From positions 1 through 55,146 of the forward strand of contig NZ_JNIW01000026.1 of the NCBI RefSeq assembly GCF_000701425.1: 55,146 nt of DNA. Direction: 5' to 3'. The notes below the pieces were generated by a model that made no database searches, was not told where the DNA came from, and saw only the letters and a list, made by a program, of their open reading frames with translations. Shown here piece after piece: positions 9,706 through 20,545 of this stretch. This DNA comes from Deinococcus frigens DSM 12807. GTDB taxonomy: Bacteria > Deinococcota > Deinococci > Deinococcales > Deinococcaceae. Within the stretch, counting starts at the first letter, position 1. The number at the start of each line of letters is the position of its first letter. The translations under genes and the position numbers were made by a program.

Positions 9706-10158
9706 GTGTCCGAGCCGCCCACCACCACCGTCTTCGTCTACGGCACCCTGATGCCCGGCGAGCGCAACGCCCACATTGCTGCGCTGGGCGGCACCTTCAG
9801 CGCCCGGCCCGCCCGCCTGCCCGGCCACCGCCTGCTCCACCTGTGGCCGGAGGCGTATCCCGCTGTGGTTCGGGGCGATGGGGGAGAGGTCGTGCGCGGA
9901 TTCGCCCTGACCTACGCGCCCGCCGACTGGCCGGTGGCCCTGCCCTTTCTGGACGAGCTGGAGGGCACCGATGAGACCCCGCCCCTCTACACCCGCGAAG
10001 CCGTCGCCCTGACGCTGGATGACGCACAGCATGTGTCAGCCTGGGTGTATCTTTACGCCCTGACCGAGCGCCTGAATCGTCCCGGCGTCATTTCCGTGCC
10101 GGGCGGCGACTGGACAGCCATCCCGGACCGCAGCCGCACGGATGAGAGTGACCGCTAG
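9706..10158 (+). CDS. Gamma-glutamylcyclotransferase family protein (AIG2/GGCT-like)
   Basis: 150 residues with the diagnostic VYGTL motif (about 11-15) and an acidic pair in [10 protein letters not shown] (Glu84 or Glu86 as catalytic candidate). The family converts gamma-glutamyl compounds to 5-oxoproline or acts on related gamma-glutamylamines; the substrate here is unknown. The start is GTG at 9706. TACAGT ends seven bases before it and no ribosome site is present, so the gene is probably leaderless despite following the repressor gene by only 24 bases. Confidence 0.85.
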   Translation: MSEPPTTTVFVYGTLMPGERNAHIAALGGTFSARPARLPGHRLLHLWPEAYPAVVRGDGGEVVRGFALTYAPADWPVALPFLDELEGTDETPPLYTREAVALTLDDAQHVSAWVYLYALTERLNRPGVISVPGGDWTAIPDRSRTDESDR

Positions 10159-10311
10159 TTGATCTGATCGAGGCTTTTGCCCCTCGCCCCGTATGGGAGC
10201 GGGAGGAGCGCAGCCACGGAAGAGTGAAGGGGCCACCGGGTGGGCCGCCACCGAACGCAAGGTCAAGGTGTCCGGAACTCGTTTTGACCCCATATGACAT
10301 CCGAACCCACG

Positions 10312-10346
10312 AAAAACCGCCGCCCCAATTTTCGGGCGACGGCTCC
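10312..10346 (-). terminator. Rho-independent terminator of rpsO
   Basis: On the minus strand GCCGTCGCCC, a short AT-rich loop and GGGCGGCGG form a stem with one G-T pair, followed by TTTTT. It lies just after the rpsO stop codon. Confidence 0.8.
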
Positions 10347-10360
10347 ATACACAGTTGGAT

Positions 10361-10636
<276 letters not shown>

Positions 10637-10769
10637 GTTTATACCTCTTCCTGTTTTTTTAAAGTCCCGCGCGCAGCAGCCCTGGCAAAATCCACTCCGT
10701 TTGCGGGGAATGGGCCGGAACCGTTCGCGGCGGCAAAACGGAAGATACCATAGCCAGCTCTGCTCCGAG

Positions 10770-10798
10770 TTGACATGGGCAGAGGCCGCCCCTAATAT
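10770..10798 (+). promoter_or_regulatory. Consensus promoter of tRNA-Leu
   Basis: TTGACA (10770-10775), 17-base spacer, TAATAT (10793-10798): a near-perfect sigma-70-type promoter ending 22 bases before the tRNA. Confidence 0.85.
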
Positions 10799-10819
10799 TG
10801 CGTTGCCTCTCTTTACGTG

Positions 10820-10904
<85 letters not shown>

Positions 10905-10909
10905 GCTTT

Positions 10910-10954
10910 AAAGTCAGCGCCGGACTCTCTTTGGGGGTTCGGCGCTGACTTTTT
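10910..10954 (+). terminator. Rho-independent terminator of tRNA-Leu
   Basis: AAAGTCAGCGCCG and CGGCGCTGACTTT form a perfect 13-bp stem with a 17-base loop, followed by further Ts. It begins six bases after the tRNA CCA end. Confidence 0.88.
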
Positions 10955-10960
10955 GCCGCA

Positions 10961-11488
10961 TCAGGACATTGACTGGTCCAGCAGCAGACAGAGGTGATGC
11001 TCGGCCAGGATGCGCCCCGCCCCATTCCGCACGGCGTCGGGCTGTGTGCCCCAGACCCGGAAGCCGTGGCGCTCGTACAGGCGGCGCGCGGCGGTCTGGG
11101 TTTCGGTCACGGACAGGTGGACAGAGGTCACGCCGTCCCAGCCCCGCGCGTGGGCCAGGGCCGCCCGCATCAGCGCGTCGCCGCAGCCCTGAGAACGTGC
11201 CTGGGGTGAGACGGAGACACCAAAAATATTTGCTCTGTGTTTCAATCTGGGCCGTTCCTCGCGCCCCAGGCTCAGCAGACCCATCAGTTCGTTGCCCACG
11301 AAAGCGCCGAAAGCTATGAATGTCTGGCGCGGCGCGATCTGCGTGGCAACCGATTCCGCCGTCCTGACCTCAAACTCGGCGGCGGTGGTGATAAAGGCGT
11401 CTGGATCGTGATGCAGCGCCGCCAGCCTTACCTCCCGGTAAGCAGCGGCGTCCTCTGCGGTCAGCACTCGGACCCTTGGCTCAGACAC
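10961..11488 (-). CDS. GNAT family N-acetyltransferase
   Basis: 175 residues of the Gcn5-related fold. The acetyl-CoA-binding segment is at about 95-107 ([21 protein letters not shown], a Q/RxxGxG/A-type loop), followed by [25 protein letters not shown], the typical C-terminal half. The substrate is unknown. The GTG start lies eight bases inside the end of the nitrilase-family gene, so the two are probably co-translated; a link between the hydrolase and the acetyltransferase is plausible but unproven. Confidence 0.85.
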   Translation of the reverse strand: MSEPRVRVLTAEDAAAYREVRLAALHHDPDAFITTAAEFEVRTAESVATQIAPRQTFIAFGAFVGNELMGLLSLGREERPRLKHRANIFGVSVSPQARSQGCGDALMRAALAHARGWDGVTSVHLSVTETQTAARRLYERHGFRVWGTQPDAVRNGAGRILAEHHLCLLLDQSMS

Positions 11489-12401
11489 CGACGCTGGCCC
11501 CCAGGATCACGGCTTCGGCGGGGGTGGACCGCTCCTCAGCCGCCACCCGGTCGCGCCAGTTCAGCACATGGCCGCCCACGCGCACGTCGCGAATAAGGCT
11601 CAGATCGAGGTCATGGATCAGCCAGCCGGACTCGTTCCAGCCGCCCTCGGCCACGATGCCGTCTTCGGGAAGGGCACCATCGGCGGGGGCGTAGATGGCG
11701 GCGCGGCCCACGGCATCCTCCAGGGCGCAGGTCCACGGCGCGTCGGCGAGCAGCGGGGCGTGGACCGCGTAACACTGGCCCTCCAGGGCGCGGGCCATGC
11801 CCCCCACCCGCACGCGGGTAAATCCGGCGCGGCTGCCGGTAAAGGACGGCACCAGCAGCACTTCCGCGCCGCCCTCGGCCATCTGGCGGGCTGGGGCAGG
11901 AAATTCGCTGTCATAGCAGGTGGCGACGCCAAAGCGCAGGCTCTCGCCGCCGCGCAGCCCTAATGAGAAGACGCGCACGCCCTCGCCAGAAGAGATCTGC
12001 CATTCCTCGGCCTCAAAACGGGTTATCAAGAGCTTGTCCTGCCAGGCGTGGGTGCCGTCGGGAGCGAAAACGTGGGCGCGGTTGACAAAGCCTCCAGCGT
12101 GTTCAACTGGAAAGCTGCCCGCCACGATGCACACGCCATGCTGCTGCGCCAGCCGGGCGTGCAGGCCTAGAAAGTCCGGCAAGAACGTCTGAAGCGCGGG
12201 GCGCATCCCCAGCACGTCATGGCGCAACTCCGGCGGCAGAAGTGCCACCAGTTCCAGCGCCGCATATTCGGGAAAGACCAGCAGCTCCGCGCCCGCGCCC
12301 GCCGCCTCGGCCACCCAGGCGCTGATCTTGGCCCCGTAGGCCGCCCGGTCGGGCAGGAAGTCCACCCCGTAAGCCGCTGCCGCCACCCGCACCACTGTCA
12401 T
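11481..12401 (-). CDS. Carbon-nitrogen hydrolase (nitrilase superfamily)
   Basis: 306 residues with the complete catalytic triad: Glu45 (VFPEYAALE), Lys123 ([10 protein letters not shown]) and Cys162 (ATCYDSEFP). The superfamily hydrolyses amides, carbamoyl compounds or nitriles, and the overall pattern suits an amidase branch rather than a true nitrilase. TAAACT on the minus strand (12413-12408) lies six bases before the ATG with no ribosome site, so the transcript is probably leaderless. The stop overlaps the GNAT start. Confidence 0.88.
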   Translation of the reverse strand: MTVVRVAAAAYGVDFLPDRAAYGAKISAWVAEAAGAGAELLVFPEYAALELVALLPPELRHDVLGMRPALQTFLPDFLGLHARLAQQHGVCIVAGSFPVEHAGGFVNRAHVFAPDGTHAWQDKLLITRFEAEEWQISSGEGVRVFSLGLRGGESLRFGVATCYDSEFPAPARQMAEGGAEVLLVPSFTGSRAGFTRVRVGGMARALEGQCYAVHAPLLADAPWTCALEDAVGRAAIYAPADGALPEDGIVAEGGWNESGWLIHDLDLSLIRDVRVGGHVLNWRDRVAAEERSTPAEAVILGASVGV

Positions 12402-12435
12402 GGGCAGAGTTTAACCGGACGCAGGATCTCGTCCC

Positions 12436-12906
12436 TCAGTGCACGCTGTCCCATTCCTCGATAAAGCCGTCCAGCAGCTCGTCCAGGTTGTCGGCGGCCT
12501 GATCGGCTCCGCTGCCCGCTTCGATGGAACCAAAGAACGAGTCGTGCCAGAGGGTCACGTCAGTGTATGTGTCACTGGTGTTCAACCAGCCGTCCAGGGC
12601 GCAGACGAAGGCCGTGCCCGACTTGGTGGTGGTGAACTCGAAATACAGGTTGAGCTGCGTCCTGCCGCTCACGCCGTTTTCGACCTCACAGTTCTCGGTG
12701 GCCTGGATTCCGGCCCGGTCCAGGGCGTCTTCAAGGCGGCCCAGCAGCTTGCCCAGCACCCCGTCGTCTTGCTGGCCCTGCTCCTCGAAGCTTCCGGTGA
12801 CGCAGACCGTCTTGAACGCTTTGAGGTTGGGGGCCTGATGGTTCGCCAGCGCCCCGCCGGATACGGCGAGACACAGCGCAGCAACGGACAGCAGCGGTCT
12901 TTTCAT
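12436..12906 (-). CDS. Secreted hypothetical protein
   Basis: 156 residues with a clear signal peptide (MKRPLLSVAALCLAVSGGALA, cleavage likely after ALA at about 21). The mature part is acidic, has a few cysteines that could pair, and a beta-like middle (TQLNLYFEFTTTKSGTAFVC). I do not recognise the family. The ATG at 12906 is set by GGAGG six bases upstream; the six codons before it are discarded. The start MKRPLLS is shared with the VanW-family protein at 23.9 kb. Confidence 0.75.
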   Translation of the reverse strand: MKRPLLSVAALCLAVSGGALANHQAPNLKAFKTVCVTGSFEEQGQQDDGVLGKLLGRLEDALDRAGIQATENCEVENGVSGRTQLNLYFEFTTTKSGTAFVCALDGWLNTSDTYTDVTLWHDSFFGSIEAGSGADQAADNLDELLDGFIEEWDSVH

Positions 12907-12999
12907 GCAAACCTCCACGGACATCTGCTCAGCTTACGTCGCGGGGGGGCGGGCGGCTCTTCGCCCCCCTCGGGGCTATGGAGCTACCCTGCAAGCTGT

Positions 13000-13605
13000 A
13001 TGGACGGCCCCCCCACGCCCGGCGCGTACCGCGAACACCTGTGGACGGCCCTGATGCGCGCGCGGGCCTGTGCCTACCCGCTGCCGCCCCACGGCCATCA
13101 TCCCAATTTTACCCGCGCCCGGCAGGCGGCGCGTCACCTGCTGGCGCATCCCCAGGTCACGGGGCTGCGTGCCATGATCGTCGGCCCGGACCGCGTGCTG
13201 GCCCCGCTGCGAAAGCTGGCGCTGGAGGCGGGCGTCACGCTGTACGTGCCCAACCAGAAGAAGGTGGCCCTGCCCGGGCAGGTCTGGTACTGGCGGCTGA
13301 CGGACCCGGCGGGCGCACGCCTGAGCGCCATGCCGAGGGTGGGCGAGCCGGTGCTGTCCGTGCCAGGCAGATCGGGTCTGGAAGACGCGCGGGCCGCCGT
13401 CCTGGGCAGCGTGGCGGTAGGCAAAGACGGCGCAAGACTGGGCAAGGGCTTTGGCTGGGCGGCGCGCGGGCTGGGCCTGGGGCTGCCTGAACTTACTCTG
13501 GCCCACCCGTTGATGATGGCTGCCACGTTGCCCTGCTCCGCCGACTCGCGTGTGGCGCTGATCGGGACGCCGGACGGGGTGCTGGAGCCTTCAGCAGGGC
13601 TCTGA
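13000..13605 (+). CDS. 5-formyltetrahydrofolate cyclo-ligase-like protein
   Basis: 201 residues resembling the MTHFS/MTHFSD group: TGLRAMIVGPDRVLAPLRKLALEAGVTLYVPNQKKV is typical of the family's N-terminal half, and GARLGKGFGWAARGLG corresponds to the Gly-rich substrate loop. True 5-formyl-THF cyclo-ligases convert 5-formyl-THF to 5,10-methenyl-THF with ATP; this variant may have another role. I chose the ATG at 13000 because TACCCT lies nine bases upstream; the frame is open far upstream but that part is antisense to the preceding gene. Confidence 0.65.
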   Translation: MDGPPTPGAYREHLWTALMRARACAYPLPPHGHHPNFTRARQAARHLLAHPQVTGLRAMIVGPDRVLAPLRKLALEAGVTLYVPNQKKVALPGQVWYWRLTDPAGARLSAMPRVGEPVLSVPGRSGLEDARAAVLGSVAVGKDGARLGKGFGWAARGLGLGLPELTLAHPLMMAATLPCSADSRVALIGTPDGVLEPSAGL

Positions 13606-13679
13606 TCCAGCCTGCAAACCTTCAGGCTCTCAGAGCACCCGACGGGAACTGCCCTGGCCCTGGCCTCGTACACTGCACC

Positions 13680-14297
13680 ATGACCAAGTCAAGCAGCAGC
13701 AAGACCCTCGTTCCGGCGCTGATCACGGTGGCCGGGGTGGGGCTGGCCGCCGGGGCCGCGTACCTGGCCCGCCAGCGCAAGGGAGAAGTCAAGGAATTCG
13801 TGGTGTCGCGTGTGCTGGAGGCCCCCGCCGGGCGCAGCAGCTACACCGATCTGGGTCAGGGCCTGGAGCGCGGCGGCATCGCGCTGGCCGGACGCGCCGC
13901 GCGGGCCGCCGACACCCCCGCCAACTGCGAGGTGCTGTCTCATATCATCGGCATCGAGCGCTGGGGCCAGAACCGCCTGCGGGTGGCGCTCGGACGGCGG
14001 CTGTACGAATCCGACGACTACCAGTCGTACCGCCCCGCGCCGCAAACGGGGCTGGCCGAGCTGCGAAACCTGCTGTCCCAGACCCGCTCCGGCACCGTCG
14101 ATCTGGCCCGTCAACTGCATGCCAACCCGCCGGAGGACGGCGCAACCGTGGGTCACAACGGCCTGGGACCGTTGACCGCCAAGGCGTGGCTGCGTTACCT
14201 GACCCAGCACGCGGACCTGGAAAGCCGTCGCCTGCGCGGCGAGAAGGAGGGGGGCCGCGCCGCAGAGGAGGTCATGCCGGAATCCGCGCCCTCCTGA
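13680..14297 (+). CDS. Membrane-anchored DinB-like protein
   Basis: 205 residues. An N-terminal hydrophobic helix (about 9-28) precedes a four-helix domain like DinB_2/YfiT: LSHIIGIERWGQNRLRVALG, a middle helix around TGLAELRNLLSQTRS, and GLGPLTAKAWLRYLTQHADLESRRL with the C-terminal His of the metal site. DinB-like proteins are metal-dependent and expanded in Deinococcus; many are thiol transferases and some are stress-induced. The membrane anchor is unusual. TACACT ends five bases before the ATG, so the gene is probably leaderless. Confidence 0.75.
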   Translation: MTKSSSSKTLVPALITVAGVGLAAGAAYLARQRKGEVKEFVVSRVLEAPAGRSSYTDLGQGLERGGIALAGRAARAADTPANCEVLSHIIGIERWGQNRLRVALGRRLYESDDYQSYRPAPQTGLAELRNLLSQTRSGTVDLARQLHANPPEDGATVGHNGLGPLTAKAWLRYLTQHADLESRRLRGEKEGGRAAEEVMPESAPS

Positions 14298-14667
14298 ATT
14301 CGAGGCGGCCCGGCTGCCCTGAGTGTGAAATGCCGGGCGGCGTGGACGGCGCAGCGATCCTGCCACAGTCTCGGCACCATCCTGGAGTGAGACACCTTCA
14401 GAACAGATGTGGACAGACCGCACGGGACAGCCGATTCAAAATGAGACCACGCCTCTGAAACCCGGTCTGTGCCCATTCCGGCCCTCCCCACTTGAAATGA
14501 CCTGCGCCGTGCGGGAAAGGTGGAGACACCGGAAGTCCGGTCCAGGACAGCCTTTCCTCCAGGCCTCCAATTCCGGCATGAGGTGCGCTTCCCCTGACTG
14601 AAGGTGGGATCAGGCCGCTGAGGCACACAGAAAACTGTAAGACCCACGCGCCTAAGCTGACGCTCAG
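14298..14667. other. Intergenic region before pilT
   Basis: About 370 bases with no convincing gene. The pilT -10 candidate TAAGCT (14653-14658) is at the right end. A short palindrome (accggaagtccggt, 14528-14541) is present but too short to interpret. Confidence 0.5.
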
Positions 14668-15750
<1,083 letters not shown>

Positions 15751-15840
15751 TGGTCCAGACTTTTGAAGGTCTGAATGCAAAAGGAACGGCCATCTCTGGC
15801 GGTGAGACGGACCCCACGGGGTCACCCTACACTCTGTCCC

Positions 15841-16590
15841 ATGATCATCAAGTACGGCGGCAACGCCATGAAGAGTCCCGAACTGCGCCGGGTGGTGGCC
15901 GCCGAGATCGCGGCCCTGCGCGGCGAATATCTGCCGGTGGTGGTCCACGGCGGTGGCCCCTTTATCGAGCGGGAGCTGACGGCGCGCGGCCTGAGCAGCG
16001 AATTCAGGGGCGGCCTGCGCGTCACACCGCCCGAACTGATGGACGTGGTGGAAATGGCGCTGTGCATGCTGAACAAGCGCCTGAGTCAGGAGGTGGGGGG
16101 GGCCGTGGGCCTGATGGGCCGTGACAGCGACTTGCTGCGCGCTGAAGTCCTCGATCCCGCCCTGGGCCGGGTGGGGCGCGTAACAAAGGTCAATGCCGAG
16201 CTGTTGCGAACCCTGCTGGGAGCCGGAATTACTCCCGTGCTGGGCTGCGTCGCTGTCGGCCCGGATGGCGAGGCCCTGAACATCAACGCTGACACCGCTG
16301 CCGGGGCAGTGGCCGGGGCGCTGGGCCAGGGCGTCGTGTTCCTGACCGATGTGGACGGGGTTTACCGCGCCTACCCCGATCCAGACAGTCTGGCCCCACA
16401 TCTGGCCCGCGCCGAGGTCGAGGAAGGGGTGGCGACAGGCTGGATCGCCGGGGGCATGATTCCCAAGGTCCGCGCCGCGCTGGACGCCCTGGAACGCGGC
16501 GCACCGTTCGCCACCATTGCCAGCGGCATGACGGCGGGGGTGCTGGCTGCGGCGGTGTGGGGCGAGGTGGGGACCCGAATCACGCCCTGA
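15841..16590 (+). CDS. argB: Acetylglutamate kinase
   Basis: 249 residues, full length. Family signatures are [10 protein letters not shown] at the start, [10 protein letters not shown] (about 40-49), [15 protein letters not shown] and the ATP-site GGMIPKV near the C-terminus. It phosphorylates N-acetylglutamate in the second step of arginine synthesis. The conserved KYGGNAM and NINADTAA favour ArgB over the LysW-linked kinase LysZ. TACACT ends seven bases before the ATG, indicating a leaderless transcript. argC and argF lie 15-19 kb away on the other strand. Confidence 0.93.
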   Translation: MIIKYGGNAMKSPELRRVVAAEIAALRGEYLPVVVHGGGPFIERELTARGLSSEFRGGLRVTPPELMDVVEMALCMLNKRLSQEVGGAVGLMGRDSDLLRAEVLDPALGRVGRVTKVNAELLRTLLGAGITPVLGCVAVGPDGEALNINADTAAGAVAGALGQGVVFLTDVDGVYRAYPDPDSLAPHLARAEVEEGVATGWIAGGMIPKVRAALDALERGAPFATIASGMTAGVLAAAVWGEVGTRITP

Positions 16591-16632
16591 CTTCAAACCT
16601 GTTACAGGTCTCTCTTTACTGGCCGCAGGTCG

Positions 16633-16638
16633 TACACT
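16633..16638 (+). promoter_or_regulatory. -10 box candidate for the BTAD regulator
   Basis: TACACT lies 38 bases before the start codon. Unlike most genes here, this would give a leader of about 30 bases. Confidence 0.45.
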
Positions 16639-16676
16639 GAAAGGGCCAGACTCGGGGGAGGGGGGAAGCCAGGCCC

Positions 16677-19600
16677 ATGTCGGAGCTTGAGATTCAGCTT
16701 TTCGGTGGGCTGCACGTCGTCCATCATGGCCAGCCCGTGACCGCCCTGTGCGCCCCCCGGCAGCAGGCGCTGCTGGCGTGGCTGCTGCTGCACGCCGGAG
16801 CGCCCCAGCCGCGCAAACAGATCGCCTTTGCCCTGTGGCCCGACTCGGACGAGCCTCAGGCGCTGACCAACCTGCGCCGCGAGTTGCACCACCTGCGGCG
16901 TGGCCTGCCCGAATGCGAACGCTACCTGGAAGTGAGCGCCCAGACGCTGTGCTGGCGGCAGGATGCGCCCTGCACCCTGGACGTGCAGGAGTTTGAGGAA
17001 GCGTTGGGCAAACTGGGCCGCCAGACTCCGCCCAGCACAGCGGAGCTGGCGCGGGCCGCTGACCTGTATACCGGCGAACTGCTGTACGCGGCAGACGACG
17101 AATGGCTGGAACCCGAGCGCCAGCGCCTGCACCGACGGGCCGTGGAGGTGCTGGAAGTTCTGGCCGCGCAGCTTGAGCAGTCTGGCGAGCGGACGCGGGC
17201 GCTGACGGTGCTGGAGCGCCTGCTGGCACTGGAGCCGCTGCGCGAAAGCGCTTACGCCGCCATGATGCGCCTGCACCTCGCGGGCGGGGACGCGGCGGCG
17301 GCGCGGCAGGTGTACCGGCGCTGCGTGAATGTGCTGAAGGCCGAACTGGACGTTCTCCCTGGCCAGGCGGTGCAGGCCGCGTATGAATTCATGCAGCGCG
17401 GGGCCGCTGCTACGCCGCCCACGCCCCCCGGCGAGCTGCCGCTGATTGGCCGCCGCCGGGAGTGGCCGGGCCTGCTGCGGGTGTGGCAGCAGACCTGCGC
17501 CGGGTCCACGCGGGTGCTGCTGATCGCGGGCGAGGCGGGCATTGGCAAGACCCGGCTGGCCGAGGCGCTGCTGGCCCTGGCACTCTCTCAGGGGGCCAGC
17601 ACCGCCCGCAGCCGCTCGTACGCCGCCGAGGGCCGACTGGCCTACGCGCCGATCAGCGACTGGCTGCGGAGTCCGGCGCTGACGGCGGGGGTGGGCCAAT
17701 TGGGGGAGCCGTGGAAGGGTGAACTGGCCCGCCTGTTGCCCGAACTCGCGCCGTCAGCGCCCGCCGCTCCCGAACTGCCCAGCCAGGGCTGGCAGCGTCA
17801 GCGGCTGTTCGAGGCGCTTGCGCGGGCATTTCTGGCAGGCGGCGGGCCAATCCTGCTGCTGGATGACCTGCAATGGTGTGACCGCGACACGCTGGAATGG
17901 CTGCATTTTCTGCTGCGCTTTGCCCCGACTACGCCGCTGCTGCTGCTGTGTACCCTGCGTCCGGAAGCCCTGGCGGCCAACCCCGCCCTCCGCACCTTCT
18001 TGCAGGACATGCAGCAGCGCGGCGGGCTGGAGCGTATGGACCTCGGCCCCCTGACGGCGCAGGAAAGCGGGGAACTGGCCGCCTCGCTGCATCCGGCAGA
18101 GTTGTCTGCCGGGGCGCAGGCGCAGTTGTTCCAGGCCACCGAGGGCCAGCCGCTGTTTATCGTGGAGGCGGTGCGGGCGGGCCTGACGGTCAACGCCGAT
18201 GACGGCTTGCTGGCCCTGCCTGCCTCCCCACGCGTGCAGGCCATCATCGCCGCGCGGCTGGAACAGCTTTCACCGGAGGCCCGCAGCGCCGCGCAACTGG
18301 CGGCCACCATCGGGCGGGCCTTTGAGGTAGAGGTGCTGCGCGACGCCAGCGACCTGGAAGAAGTTGCGCTGGTGGCCGCGCTGGACGAGTTGTGGCACGG
18401 CGCGATCATCCGTGAGCAGCCTGGTGGTGGGGTCTACGACTTCACCCATGACCGCTTGCGCGAGGGCGCATACGACGCCATCAGTCCGGCCCGCCGCCGC
18501 CTGCTGCACCGCCGCGTGGCGCAGGCGCTGGAACTGCGGCACGCCCCCGATCTGGGCCGGGTGGCCGCGCCACTGGCCGCGCACCACGAGCAGGCCGGGC
18601 AGCTTGAGAAAGCTGTCACGTTCTATCTGCGGGCGGCGGGGCGGGCCAACACCGTCTCAGCCAGTCAGCAGGCGATTGAGCAGGCGAGGCAGGCACTGAG
18701 ATTGGTGGGACAACTTCCGGCGAGTGCAGGCCGGGATCAGCATGAGCTGGAGGCGCGCATCAGCCTGGCCGCTGCATTCAATGCCCTCAGAGGCTTTGCC
18801 TCGCCCGAACTGGAAACGCACCTGAATCGGGCGCTGCATATCGGCGAGAAGCTGGGCGATGAGCAGGCCATCATTTCCAGCCTGTGGGGACTGTACGCCC
18901 TCCAGATCGTGCGCGGCAACGTGCCGCTGTCGCGCCATCTGGCCGAGCGGGCGTTGGGCCTGGCTGGGGAGGACAGCGGCCTACTCACCGACTGCCATCA
19001 GGCGCTGGGTGGCGTGGACATGATCGAGGGGCAACTGGTCAGCGCCGCCGAACACTTCGGCATTGCCAACCGGCTGTATCACCGGATCGGCCACCGCCGG
19101 GTGCTGTTCGGGGCCGACGTGGGGGCCTTCAGCCTGTCCTGGGGCGCACATGGGCTGTGGTTGCAGGGCCGTGTGAAGGAGGCACGTGAACACGTCGCCC
19201 GCGCCACCGTCATCGCCGCCGAACTGGATCATCCCTTTACCGGGATGCAGACCGCCGCCTACCGCGCCATCTCACATCAGTTGGAGCGCAACGTGAAAGC
19301 TGCCTGGGACAGCGCCGAGAGTGCAGTCAGCGGCTGCCAGGAACACCAGATCGCCTATTACCACGAGTGGGGCGTCGTGGTGGGCGGCTGGGCGCAGGCC
19401 ATGCGCGGCGAGGGAATTGCGGGTCTGGAACGCATCCAGCGCGGTCTGGAAGCATTGCACCAGCAGAACGCCACGTTACGCCTGCCGTACTACCTGGCGC
19501 TGCTGGCCGAAGTCCATTTGCTTCTGGATCAGCCTGAAGCGGCGCGGGCCACGCTGGACAGCGCCCAGGTGGTGGCCTCTCAGAACGGCGACGTGTGGTA

Positions 19601-19865
19601 TCTGCCCGAACTGCACCGCCTGCATGGTCAGACCGAACCGGCGCGGGCCGAGGACTGTTTTCGCCGGGCGCTGTCGGTGGCCCGTGGGCAGGGCAGCCTC
19701 TCGCTGGAATTGCGGGCGGCCACCAGTCTGGCCCGGCACCTGCACGGAATGGACCGCACTGCTGGGGCGCTCTCCCTGCTGGAACCTGTGGAATCGGCCT
19801 TTCCCGCCTCACTCGTGACGCCTGACCTGAATACGGCACGGACGCTGCTCCACACGCTGTCCTGA
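16677..19865 (+). CDS. Large transcriptional regulator with BTAD and AAA/NACHT-like ATPase domains
   Basis: 1062 residues. Residues about 1-95 form an OmpR-type winged helix (ELEIQLFGGLHVVHHGQPV, typical start of the AfsR/SARP group). About 100-240 form the bacterial transcriptional activation domain, ending KAELDVLPGQAVQAAYEF. A P-loop ATPase follows, with Walker A GEAGIGKT (285-292) and Walker B LLLDD (393-397) followed by LQWCD. The C-terminal 450 residues are helical repeats of TPR type. There is no C-terminal LuxR helix-turn-helix. Such proteins are ligand-sensing activators; the cupin and FAD oxidoreductase genes just downstream are candidate targets. Confidence 0.88.
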   Translation: MSELEIQLFGGLHVVHHGQPVTALCAPRQQALLAWLLLHAGAPQPRKQIAFALWPDSDEPQALTNLRRELHHLRRGLPECERYLEVSAQTLCWRQDAPCTLDVQEFEEALGKLGRQTPPSTAELARAADLYTGELLYAADDEWLEPERQRLHRRAVEVLEVLAAQLEQSGERTRALTVLERLLALEPLRESAYAAMMRLHLAGGDAAAARQVYRRCVNVLKAELDVLPGQAVQAAYEFMQRGAAATPPTPPGELPLIGRRREWPGLLRVWQQTCAGSTRVLLIAGEAGIGKTRLAEALLALALSQGASTARSRSYAAEGRLAYAPISDWLRSPALTAGVGQLGEPWKGELARLLPELAPSAPAAPELPSQGWQRQRLFEALARAFLAGGGPILLLDDLQWCDRDTLEWLHFLLRFAPTTPLLLLCTLRPEALAANPALRTFLQDMQQRGGLERMDLGPLTAQESGELAASLHPAELSAGAQAQLFQATEGQPLFIVEAVRAGLTVNADDGLLALPASPRVQAIIAARLEQLSPEARSAAQLAATIGRAFEVEVLRDASDLEEVALVAALDELWHGAIIREQPGGGVYDFTHDRLREGAYDAISPARRRLLHRRVAQALELRHAPDLGRVAAPLAAHHEQAGQLEKAVTFYLRAAGRANTVSASQQAIEQARQALRLVGQLPASAGRDQHELEARISLAAAFNALRGFASPELETHLNRALHIGEKLGDEQAIISSLWGLYALQIVRGNVPLSRHLAERALGLAGEDSGLLTDCHQALGGVDMIEGQLVSAAEHFGIANRLYHRIGHRRVLFGADVGAFSLSWGAHGLWLQGRVKEAREHVARATVIAAELDHPFTGMQTAAYRAISHQLERNVKAAWDSAESAVSGCQEHQIAYYHEWGVVVGGWAQAMRGEGIAGLERIQRGLEALHQQNATLRLPYYLALLAEVHLLLDQPEAARATLDSAQVVASQNGDVWYLPELHRLHGQTEPARAEDCFRRALSVARGQGSLSLELRAATSLARHLHGMDRTAGALSLLEPVESAFPASLVTPDLNTARTLLHTLS

Positions 19866-20017
19866 CCTTTCCCCGAGCGCCCATGCGAACGCTTTACGAA
19901 CGGCCCGAATGTCAGGTTTGGACCACGGAAAGGCCAGCAGCACGGGCCAGCAACACCAGGCTCAGCGGGCTGGGGGTTCTTTCAAGCTCTACCCCCTCCG
20001 TTTCCAGGAGATGATCT

Positions 20018-20473
20018 GTGATGTCTGTTCCCCGTTTACTGTCCCTGACCGCCTGCGCCGCCCTGCTCTCCGTCAGCCTCGCCTCCAGCCAGGCCATGAA
20101 CGCCGACGCCCTGAAGTGGGGGCCGGTGCCCGCCTTCCTGCCACCAGGAGCGCAGATTGCCGTGATGGACGGCGATCCCGGTAAGGCCGTGCGGATCACG
20201 CTGCGGCTCAAAATGCCTGCCGGATACCAGATTTCGGCGCACTGGCACCCCACCCAGGAGGATGTCACGGTCATCAGCGGCAGCCTGAATGTGGGCATGG
20301 GCGACGTGCTGAGCAAGACGGGCACCGCTGTCCTGCAACCCGGCGGCTTCGTGGCTCTGGGTGCCAGAATGAACCACTACGTTTGGACCGACGAGGCAAC
20401 GGTGATTCAACTCCACCTGAACGGCCCCTTCGAGATCACGTACGTCAATCCGGCCCTTGATCCGAGGAAGTAG
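20018..20473 (+). CDS. Secreted cupin-domain protein
   Basis: 151 residues with a signal peptide (about 1-26) and one cupin barrel. Motif 1 is visible as H75-x-H77 and E81 (SAHWHPTQEDVTVISG), and a later His in RMNHYVW completes a metal site. The GTG at 20018 is favoured because AGGAG lies seven bases upstream. The family includes proteins that bind or oxidise small molecules; the function here is unknown. It is followed after 72 bases by the FAD oxidoreductase gene. Confidence 0.8.
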   Translation: MMSVPRLLSLTACAALLSVSLASSQAMNADALKWGPVPAFLPPGAQIAVMDGDPGKAVRITLRLKMPAGYQISAHWHPTQEDVTVISGSLNVGMGDVLSKTGTAVLQPGGFVALGARMNHYVWTDEATVIQLHLNGPFEITYVNPALDPRK

Positions 20474-20545
20474 TGCGCCATGCCCCTCCCTGACGCCACT
20501 GATGAAATGTCAGGGGTGGGGCACCTCATCCCACAAGGAGAGCAC

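Noticed and set aside
14528..14541. Short palindrome accggaagtccggt before pilT
   Set aside because: Only a 5-base arm with a 4-base loop and no relation to a promoter element; expected by chance in GC-rich DNA.
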